Source of the DNA: an uncultured Clostridia bacterium
GTDB lineage: Bacteria; Bacillota; Clostridia; Oscillospirales; Acutalibacteraceae
Assembly (NCBI GenBank): GCA_946497265.1
Contig: CAMMKL010000133.1
Coordinates: forward strand, 1-6,133
Reading direction: 5' to 3'
Length of the DNA: 6,133 nt
Shown here in pieces: positions 1 to 5,804 of this stretch. A program made the position numbers and the translations under genes. The notes beneath the pieces were generated by a model. The model did not search any database and was not told the origin of the DNA. It was given only the letters and a program-made list of their open reading frames with translations. The number at the start of each line of letters is the position of its first letter. The first letter of the stretch is position 1.

Positions 1-1
1 G

Positions 2-163
2 CTCTCCAAAGGGCAACCGCGCGAAAGCGCCTGGCTGGAAGGCAGTGCGGCGCGCAGCGGGACAAAGGCCCAAAGGCATTCCAGGCAGTACGCTCTTTAC
101 CAAAAAGTGCGGTATTTTAGAAAAGAACGCAAGGAAAGGAGGAAGCAAAATGGCCGCAGCTGA
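2..163 (+). CDS. Possible C-terminal end of an upstream gene (partial, 5' end outside window)
   Basis: An open frame enters at base 2 and runs 53 codons to a TGA at 161-163, 14 bases past the ATG of the exporter permease. Its last residues include an aromatic and basic stretch (YALYQKVRYFRKERKERR), the kind of tail common on glycosyltransferases and other enzymes of polysaccharide loci. A short overlap with the next gene also matches the style of this operon, where later junctions overlap by 20, 1 and 17 bases. Two cautions apply. The basic tail partly reflects the purine-rich ribosome binding site that it spans, and a second frame (from base 3, the frame of the permease) is also open through this region. 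No conserved domain is visible, so the product cannot be named. Confidence 0.4.
   Translation, partial: LSKGQPRESAWLEGSAARSGTKAQRHSRQYALYQKVRYFRKERKERRKQNGRS
135..142 (+). promoter_or_regulatory. Strong ribosome binding site of the ABC permease gene
   Basis: AAAGGAGG lies 7 bases before the ATG at 150. This near-perfect anti-16S match decides the start: the same frame is open further upstream, with an ATG at 45, but the extra 35 residues are low-hydrophobicity and unlike the start of family members. Confidence 0.85.
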
Positions 164-929
164 CAGCAGCCAGCGCAAGCAGCACGCTTTTGTCGTCAAG
201 CAGCTCACTGCGCGGGAGCTCAAGCGGAAATACGCCAGATCGTACCTCGGCGTTTTGTGGAGCATTTTAAACCCCCTGCTTTCTATGGCGGTACTCTCGC
301 TCATCTTTTCCCAATTGTTCCGGCGCTCCATTGAAAATTATCCGATTTATTATCTAACCGGTTACCTTCTTTGGCAAACCTTTACCGGCGCGACCAACGC
401 CGCCATGACGACGCTGGTGGACAACAAAATGCTTTTGCTGAAAGTAAAATTCCCTATGGAGCTGTTTATCCTGACCAGGGTATACACCAGCCTGATTAAC
501 CTGGGGTATTCCCTTATCGCCTATGTGGTGATGCTGGCTGTCTTCCGGGTTTCACTGAAATGGACCATGCTCCTTTCCCCGGTTATCATTTTGCTCCTGT
601 GTTTGTTTGCGCTGGGTTTTTCTTATTTGTTGGCGGCGGCCTATGTGTTCTTCGGGGACATAAAGCACCTATATTCAGTGGTCCTCACGCTCTGGATGTA
701 CTGCTCCGCCATATTTTATCCGGTGGAGCAGCTTCAGGGGTTTATCCGCGTCGTCATTGCAAACAATCCCATCTATGTGTACATCCATTGCCTTCGAAAA
801 GCGGTAATGTACGGCCAACTTCCGCTTATTCCGGAGTGGGTGCAGATGATCCTTTGGGGAATCGGCGTCTATCTGGCGGGTTATGCCGTTTTCCGAAAAA
901 ATCGGAACCGGATCATGCAGAAAATATAA
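150..929 (+). CDS. ABC-2 type polysaccharide exporter, membrane subunit (Wzm/TagG family)
   Basis: This is the transmembrane half of an ABC transporter that moves a lipid-linked polysaccharide or teichoic-acid-like polymer across the cytoplasmic membrane. The product is 259 residues, the usual length for Wzm/TagG proteins. It opens with the amphipathic basic stretch typical of the family (RELKRKYARSYLGVLWSILN, residues 22-41), leading into the first membrane helix at about 34-57. Further hydrophobic segments lie near 66-80, 112-133, 141-167, 173-194 and 230-248, giving about six helices; the C-terminus is short and basic (RKNRNRIMQKI). The gene is followed after 18 bases by its ATPase partner, which strongly supports the call. 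The start at 150 is chosen from the ribosome binding site at 135-142. Family membership is clear; the exported polymer (capsule, O-antigen-like glycan or teichoic acid) cannot be determined from this gene, so no gene symbol is given. Confidence 0.93.
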   Translation: MAAADSSQRKQHAFVVKQLTARELKRKYARSYLGVLWSILNPLLSMAVLSLIFSQLFRRSIENYPIYYLTGYLLWQTFTGATNAAMTTLVDNKMLLLKVKFPMELFILTRVYTSLINLGYSLIAYVVMLAVFRVSLKWTMLLSPVIILLLCLFALGFSYLLAAAYVFFGDIKHLYSVVLTLWMYCSAIFYPVEQLQGFIRVVIANNPIYVYIHCLRKAVMYGQLPLIPEWVQMILWGIGVYLAGYAVFRKNRNRIMQKI

Positions 930-947
930 TGGGAGCCGTGATGTGAT

Positions 948-1730
948 ATGTGGCCAAAACAAGCAAAGCAAACTACCCTGGGGCAGCCGCCCGGAACCGA
1001 AATTGCCGTGGAACATGTGACCATGGAATTCCGCCGTGCCAAGGATGAGGCCTCCAGCTTAAAAGAATGGATGGTCCGCCTCCTGAGGAAAGAGCACAAA
1101 TACGAGCTGTTTAAAGCGCTGGATGACGTGAGCTTTACCATCCAAAGGGGCGAAGTCGCCGGGATTATCGGCACCAACGGCTCCGGGAAAAGCACCCTGC
1201 TGAAAATCATCGCCGGGGCGCTGATCCCCACCGCCGGCAACGTAATGGTAGACCGCAGGAAAGTCCAGCTTCTCACCTTGGGTACCGGCTTTGACTATGA
1301 GCTTACCGGCCGGGAAAACGTATACCTCAACGGGGCGATCATCGGATACACAAAGGAATATATTGATCAAAAATATGAAGAAATCGTACGTTTTGCCGAG
1401 CTAGAAGGCTTTATGGAAGAAAAGGTGCGCAACTACTCGTCCGGTATGGTATCCCGGCTTGGCTTTGCTATAGCCACCGTCCGGGACACGCCGGAAATCC
1501 TGATCCTAGACGAGGTGCTGAGCGTAGGCGATATGTTTTTCCGCAAAAAAAGCGAAGCCCGGATCCGGGAGATGATCCACGGGGGCTCAACCGTGCTGAT
1601 CGTGTCGCACTCCACCTCGGTCATCCGCAACAACTGCACAAAAGCCGTCTGGATCGAAAAAGGCCGTCTTCGCGCACTGGGCGCGCCCAACGAAATCTGC
1701 GATGCATACGAAAACAGAAAGGATGTGTAG
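948..1730 (+). CDS. ABC-type polysaccharide exporter, ATP-binding subunit (Wzt/TagH family, no C-terminal glycan-binding domain)
   Basis: This ATPase powers the exporter encoded just upstream. Visible motifs in the 260-residue product are Walker A GTNGSGKS (75-82), the polysaccharide-exporter hallmark LGTGFDYELTGREN (111-124) in the Q-loop region, signature YSSGM (163-167), Walker B ILILDE (184-189; catalytic Glu189), D-loop SVGD (192-195) and switch His221. The stretch between the first strand and ALDDVSF (about residues 30-57) is the longer N-terminal segment seen in Wzt/TagH proteins but not in most importer ATPases. The protein ends soon after the nucleotide-binding domain, so it lacks the C-terminal carbohydrate-binding domain of O9a-type Wzt and the long extension of B. 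subtilis TagH. The start at 948 keeps the first beta strand (TEIAVEHVTMEF); starting at Met26 would remove it. The ribosome binding site is weak or distant (GGGAG at 931-935), so translation may depend on the preceding gene. Confidence 0.96.
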   Translation: MWPKQAKQTTLGQPPGTEIAVEHVTMEFRRAKDEASSLKEWMVRLLRKEHKYELFKALDDVSFTIQRGEVAGIIGTNGSGKSTLLKIIAGALIPTAGNVMVDRRKVQLLTLGTGFDYELTGRENVYLNGAIIGYTKEYIDQKYEEIVRFAELEGFMEEKVRNYSSGMVSRLGFAIATVRDTPEILILDEVLSVGDMFFRKKSEARIREMIHGGSTVLIVSHSTSVIRNNCTKAVWIEKGRLRALGAPNEICDAYENRKDV

Positions 1731-1733
1731 CCG

Positions 1734-3746
1734 ATGAAGGAACGGGTATACCGGCTGCTCGTAACCCGCGTGCCGGGGATACGGGACCGCTTTCTTTTAT
1801 ATAGGCAACAAAAGAGCCCTCCGCGCACCAAAGCCCTGCTCTACCTATTGTGGCTGAACCTCCAGTATTACCTGTTGTTTCGCCGCAGCCTGGGGCATCC
1901 GCTCCGATTTCCGTATTATGAGGTCAAAACGCTTTACAGCGACGCCAGCGAATCTTCGCTTTCCTACCGGGAACCCCCGCAGGCACTGGCGGAAAGACTC
2001 CTTGCCTACGACGTCATTTCCTTTGATGTGTTCGACACCCTCCTGTTCCGCCCCTTTTCCCACCCTACAGACCTCTTTTTCCTCATAGGTATGCGCCTGG
2101 GGTACCCGGATTTTAAGCAGCTTCGGATCTCAGCCGAGATCGAAGCCAGGAAACGGAAGCAAAGGGAAAGCGGAACCAGCGAAGTGACCCTGCAAGAAAT
2201 CTGGGCCCTGTTGGAACAGGAGACCGGCATCCCCGGCAAAACCGGCATGCGCGTTGAACTTGTCTGCGAGCTACGATGCTGTTTTGCAAACCCCTATATG
2301 CGCAAGGTCGTACAAACGCTGCTGGCAAACGGAAAAACCATCGTTGCGGCGTCGGATATGTACCTGGGGGAGCAGATTGTGCGCCGCCTGCTGAGGCGGT
2401 GCGGCTACCGGGACTTGTCCGGCTATTTTGTATCCTGTGACCGCGGGGTTTCCAAAAGTGACGGCGGCCTGTACCGGCTTATCCGGAAAACATACGGCGA
2501 ACACCTCTCCTACGTCCATATAGGAGACCACGAGCATTCCGATCAAAAACAAGCCTTACGCCATCACATGAGCGCTGTCCGGTATCCAAACGTCAACCAA
2601 GCAGGTGGCCGGTACCGGCCGGAGGATATGTCCGCCATCACCGGCAGCCTATACCGCGGGATCGTAAACGCGCACATCCACTGCGGGCTTGCCGTTTATT
2701 CCCGGGAATACGAATACGGTTTTGTGTACGGGGGGCTATTCGTAACCGGGTACTGCCGGTTTATCCACGAGTACGCGGCGGCCAAAAAAATGGATAAAAT
2801 TCTGTTCCTGTCCCGGGACGGCGCGGTTCTGTTGCAAGCCTACCGCCTGATGTATCCGCAACAAGCCGCAACCGCCGTATACGCGTACTGGTCGAGACTG
2901 GCGGCGGTCAAGCTTTCCGCCCGTGATTTCAAAGCGGATTATTTCCGCAGGTTTCTGACCCATAAGGCGGGGCAGGGCCACACGATCCGGCAAGCACTTG
3001 CAAGCATGGAGCTAATAAACCTGCTCCAATCCCTGTGCCAAACGGCAAAATTAAGGCCGGATGAGAAACTGACGCATAAAAACGCGGCGGAAGTAAAAAG
3101 ATATTTAATGGAGAACTGGGACAAGGTTTTAGCACAATACGAAGAGCAACTGCAGGCCGGAAAACGATATTACGGCCGCCTTCTGCATGGATGCCGCAGA
3201 GCGGCGGCGGTCGATATCGGCTGGGCGGGCAGCGGCGCCGTGATGCTGGACGACGTCGTTAACCGGATCTGGGGCCTAAACTGCCGGATCACAGGTCTGC
3301 TTGCGGGGACGAACACCCGCCATTCGCCGGACGCGGACGCCGCCGAGCCGTTCCTCTTTAATGGCCGTTTGGTAAGCTACCTTTACTCCCAGCAGGAAAA
3401 TCGCGACCTTTGGAAATTTCACGACGCTTCCCTTAACCACAACTTATACTGGGAACTCCTGCTGGGCGCGCCGGAAGGCAGCTTGAAAGGGTTTTATCCC
3501 GATCCGGAAAAAGGGGTGGTCTGCAAACAAAAAGACAATCCCCCCAATGCTGGACGGATCTCGGAAATACACAGGGGGATCCTGGACTTTGTAAGCCGAT
3601 TCCTCCAAGTGGAAAAGCGTATTGGGGTAACCATACCCATCAGCGGCCGGGACGCCTACGCGCCGATGCTCAGTGTATTGAGCGGCCGAAACAAAAAATT
3701 CACGGAGGGTTTGGAGGGGCTTTTGGATGAAGTTCACATCGGCTAG
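1734..3746 (+). CDS. HAD-superfamily hydrolase-like protein with large uncharacterised C-terminal region (COG5610-like)
   Basis: The 670-residue product is probably cytoplasmic or membrane-associated. Residues 34-51 form a hydrophobic, aromatic stretch. A HAD domain follows at about 93-285: motif I FDVFDTLL (nucleophile Asp98), a helical cap at about 108-190, motif II Ser207 in VAASDMY, motif III Lys241 in GVSKSDG, and motif IV IGDHEHSD with Asp265 and Asp270. The residue two after the nucleophile, Asp in most HAD phosphatases, is Phe100. The rest (about 315-665) has no fold I can name, but carries conserved-looking blocks ILFLSRDGAVLLQAY (356-370) and VDIGWAGSGAV (493-503), which I associate with COG5610-type predicted hydrolases in capsule and glycan clusters. 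The reaction is unknown; a phosphate- or phosphodiester-linked step in glycan assembly is inference. An AGAAAGGA at 1716-1723 gives a reasonable ribosome binding site. The gene begins 3 bases after the ATPase and overlaps the next gene by 20. Confidence 0.85.
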   Translation: MKERVYRLLVTRVPGIRDRFLLYRQQKSPPRTKALLYLLWLNLQYYLLFRRSLGHPLRFPYYEVKTLYSDASESSLSYREPPQALAERLLAYDVISFDVFDTLLFRPFSHPTDLFFLIGMRLGYPDFKQLRISAEIEARKRKQRESGTSEVTLQEIWALLEQETGIPGKTGMRVELVCELRCCFANPYMRKVVQTLLANGKTIVAASDMYLGEQIVRRLLRRCGYRDLSGYFVSCDRGVSKSDGGLYRLIRKTYGEHLSYVHIGDHEHSDQKQALRHHMSAVRYPNVNQAGGRYRPEDMSAITGSLYRGIVNAHIHCGLAVYSREYEYGFVYGGLFVTGYCRFIHEYAAAKKMDKILFLSRDGAVLLQAYRLMYPQQAATAVYAYWSRLAAVKLSARDFKADYFRRFLTHKAGQGHTIRQALASMELINLLQSLCQTAKLRPDEKLTHKNAAEVKRYLMENWDKVLAQYEEQLQAGKRYYGRLLHGCRRAAAVDIGWAGSGAVMLDDVVNRIWGLNCRITGLLAGTNTRHSPDADAAEPFLFNGRLVSYLYSQQENRDLWKFHDASLNHNLYWELLLGAPEGSLKGFYPDPEKGVVCKQKDNPPNAGRISEIHRGILDFVSRFLQVEKRIGVTIPISGRDAYAPMLSVLSGRNKKFTEGLEGLLDEVHIG

Positions 3747-4701
3747 CGCTCACAAAGCGTCCATGATCCTCTATCATGCGGTCAGCTCTTATCAACTGCT
3801 TGAGGCGATGCTTCACCGCATGCTGTACCACGAAACCGCACGGGCGGTATTGCTTCTGCCGGATTTCATTACACGCAAGTACCCGCAATACCAAAAGCTG
3901 GCCGCAAAGCATTTTTTTGACGAGGTGTACCTGTTCCCCTATCTTCACATCCCGCACCGGGAAGAAAAAAAAATCCTGGAGGACGTCTCCCAGTGCTACC
4001 GGCAGCGGGTTCCTCACGACATCTCGGAATTTTCCGATTTTTTCATCGCGGGGGCGCATTTTTACTTTTCCCTTTATTTAATCGAACACCGTCTTCCCTT
4101 TGTTTTTTGGGAAGATGCGGCCGGGATGCTGAGCCGTTCGAAGGAGCTGTACGAAGCGCTGCGGGTAAATTTTCCAATCCATGCCGAAATCGCCCAAAAG
4201 CACGGCCTGTTCGACGGCTCGAACCCTCTCGTCCGCCGCATTGTATGCTTAAAAAAAGCGCAGACGAAAGATGTTTCCGGCGAAAAGTATGAGGATTTCT
4301 CCGTAGAACGGGCCTTGCAGGCGCTGCCACCGGGAAAACGGAAAAAAGTATGCCGCTTTTTCCTAAAACGGAGGCTGCATACGAAGGCGGAGGGGATCCT
4401 TCTGACCCAGCACTTTTCTAACCTTGGCATGATGAGTGAAGAAGATCAGAAGAAGCTTTATGAGGGCCTGCGCGACGGTGTACTGCGAGGAAAGCGCATC
4501 CTAATCAAAAGGCATCCGGACGATACGCTGGATTACTCCAAAATCTTCCCACAAGCCGAGGTCATCCGGCAGACCTTTCCGTCCGAGCTGCTTCCCTATG
4601 TGTTCCGAAAGCCTCCGAACACGATCTATACCTTTGATTCCACAGGCTGCGAGAATTTAGGGGAGCAGTTCCATATTCTAAAAATAAGGAGGCAATCCTA
4701 G
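3727..4701 (+). CDS. Putative glycosyltransferase, GT52/bacterial sialyltransferase-like
   Basis: The 324-residue product has no signal peptide or clear membrane helix, so it is probably a cytoplasmic enzyme. It shows the motif layout of GT52 and related bacterial sialyltransferases: an N-terminal Rossmann-like start (MILYHAVSSYQLLEAM, 13-28), an acidic pair in FVFWEDAAGML (Glu129-Asp130, corresponding to the D/E-D/E-G catalytic motif but with two alanines before the Gly), the HP motif LIKRHPDDTLDY (259-270; His263-Pro264), FPSELLP (284-290), and a Ser/Thr motif TFDSTG (302-307). In the family, HP contacts the CMP-sugar phosphate. The protein stops 17 residues after the Ser/Thr motif, whereas the next gene has about 75 residues there. 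GGAGGGG at 3713-3719, inside the upstream gene, supports the ATG at 3727. The donor sugar is uncertain, because no sialic acid or CMP-sugar synthesis gene is in the window; a polysialyltransferase-like (PF07388) assignment is an alternative. Confidence 0.65.
   Translation: MKFTSASAHKASMILYHAVSSYQLLEAMLHRMLYHETARAVLLLPDFITRKYPQYQKLAAKHFFDEVYLFPYLHIPHREEKKILEDVSQCYRQRVPHDISEFSDFFIAGAHFYFSLYLIEHRLPFVFWEDAAGMLSRSKELYEALRVNFPIHAEIAQKHGLFDGSNPLVRRIVCLKKAQTKDVSGEKYEDFSVERALQALPPGKRKKVCRFFLKRRLHTKAEGILLTQHFSNLGMMSEEDQKKLYEGLRDGVLRGKRILIKRHPDDTLDYSKIFPQAEVIRQTFPSELLPYVFRKPPNTIYTFDSTGCENLGEQFHILKIRRQS
4686..4692 (+). promoter_or_regulatory. Ribosome binding site for the GTG-started second glycosyltransferase gene
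   Basis: AAGGAGG sits 8 bases before the GTG at 4701, within the last codons of the preceding gene. It supports GTG as the true start. Stop and start share a base (TAGTG, 4699-4703), an arrangement that favours translational coupling. Confidence 0.85.
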
Positions 4702-5804
4702 TGCCGAACAACAGGGTTTTGATCCTTGCAAATTCCATCTATCAGCTTCTGACGGCAATCCATATGAAAAAGAGCCTCCTTTGCGGTCGTGAAACGGATT
4801 TAATCATCACAGACGTTACACCCAAGCTCCCGGACTGCCTGCCGCGCCTGAAGGATACCGGCCTGTTCAGCCGGGTGTTTTTGGCAAAAACCCGGGAACT
4901 CAGCAAAACCTACAAAATGAACAGGGCGGAAGATCTCACAGAAGCGTTTCAAGCATCCGAAAGCCTGCTGCGCTGGGCACTGAGCGATGAGCTTGGAACC
5001 TACTCCGAAATTTATTTCTCAAACTTCGATCTATTTACCCGGATGCTTGCTTGCCGGTTCTACCCCCTGCCCTGCCCCTTTATCTGTTATGAGGACGGCT
5101 TTTCCTCCTATGTCATCGATTTTCTGCGGGAAGAACGAGCGGCTGTCAACCGTCATGCGGAGGGGAAAAAAATCCGGGAAAAACTAGCCGGCTTCCTGCT
5201 TTATGAGCCGCACCTTTCCCTGCGGGGCGACGGTTTCCCAAACCGCCCCCTTCCCAAGATCCAAAGGGACGATCTGGAACTTCGATCCCTTTTGAATTAT
5301 ATTTTTGATTATCGCCGTCCGCAGGACCCCGCCGACTTCATCTTCTTGGAACAATCCTTTCGGGCGGAAGGGATCAAAAGCAACGACATCCAGCTCATAC
5401 AGGAATGCCGGGAAACAGTCGGCCCGGGGCGGTTCGTGGTAAAGCCGCACCCCCGCAATCCCGAAAACCTCCCCTTCCAGTTGGGGCTGACCAGAAAGTA
5501 TGCAGACGACGCGCCGTGGGAATTGTTCCTTTTAAACGAAAACCCGGAGAAAATAGCCGTCATTACGGTCTGTTCCAACGCGGCCCTGACCAGCCGGATC
5601 GTCTTTGGAAGCGATATGGATACCGTCATGCTCTACCCGCTGTTCGAGGGCAAAGTCCTCTGGAAGGAGGACGCAATACTCAAACAGTATCTGCGAAAAT
5701 TCCAAAGGCAGTTTGCGGGAAAAAACTATTACGTGCCTCAAACAATCTACGAACTACGAAACATCCTCAGCTATTTGGGAGGGCGCCATGAGCAGTCAAG
5801 TTAA
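4701..5804 (+). CDS. Putative glycosyltransferase, GT52/bacterial sialyltransferase-like (second copy, divergent)
   Basis: This 367-residue protein has the same motif order as its upstream neighbour but better matches to the bacterial sialyltransferase pattern. It starts with RVLILANSIYQLLTAI (5-20), aligned with the SYQLL segment of the neighbour, then has a canonical D/E-D/E-G motif in CYEDGFSSY (Glu131-Asp132-Gly133), the HP motif VVKPHPRNPE (246-255; His250-Pro251) and a Ser-type motif TVCSNAAL (289-296), with about 70 further residues completing the C-terminal lobe. In GT52 and related enzymes the acidic motif supplies the catalytic base and HP/SS contact the CMP part of the donor. A sugar transferase acting on the exported glycan is the natural role; the donor and linkage are unknown. 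The start codon is GTG, with the strong ribosome binding site at 4686-4692. The 3' end overlaps the GT2 gene by 17 bases. No membrane segment or signal peptide is evident. Confidence 0.68.
   Translation: MPNNRVLILANSIYQLLTAIHMKKSLLCGRETDLIITDVTPKLPDCLPRLKDTGLFSRVFLAKTRELSKTYKMNRAEDLTEAFQASESLLRWALSDELGTYSEIYFSNFDLFTRMLACRFYPLPCPFICYEDGFSSYVIDFLREERAAVNRHAEGKKIREKLAGFLLYEPHLSLRGDGFPNRPLPKIQRDDLELRSLLNYIFDYRRPQDPADFIFLEQSFRAEGIKSNDIQLIQECRETVGPGRFVVKPHPRNPENLPFQLGLTRKYADDAPWELFLLNENPEKIAVITVCSNAALTSRIVFGSDMDTVMLYPLFEGKVLWKEDAILKQYLRKFQRQFAGKNYYVPQTIYELRNILSYLGGRHEQSS
5777..5783 (+). promoter_or_regulatory. Ribosome binding site of the GT2 gene
   Basis: GGGAGGG lies 4 bases before the ATG at 5788, inside the end of the preceding gene. 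The short spacing is slightly below the usual 5-9 bases, but the conserved GT2 N-terminus begins directly after this ATG, so the start is secure. Confidence 0.65.

Noticed and set aside
19..30. GCGC-GAAA-GCGC hairpin with a GNRA-type tetraloop
   Set aside because: The stem is only 4 base pairs, has no following T-run and probably lies in coding sequence, so there is no support for a terminator or RNA element.
45..149. A 35-residue N-terminal extension of the ABC permease from the ATG at 45
   Set aside because: No ribosome binding site fits the ATG at 45, the extension is unlike family members, and a strong AAAGGAGG lies 7 bases before the ATG at 150.
560..946. Open frame of 128 codons on the + strand inside the permease gene
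   Set aside because: It is out of frame with a well-supported transporter gene, shows no domain, and has a composition typical of a shadow frame.
675..1276. Overlapping open frames on the minus strand across the permease/ATPase junction
   Set aside because: They lie antisense to two clear ABC transporter genes, have no recognisable domain or ribosome binding site, and are explained by G+C-rich codon structure.
3700..4059. Minus-strand open frame of 119 codons across the HAD/GT52-like junction
   Set aside because: It is antisense to two supported genes and shows no protein motif; a shadow frame.
4630..4760. A frameshift joining the two GT52-like genes into one protein
   Set aside because: Each gene has its own complete motif set and N-terminal SxYQLL segment, and the second has a strong ribosome binding site, so these are two genes rather than one broken gene.
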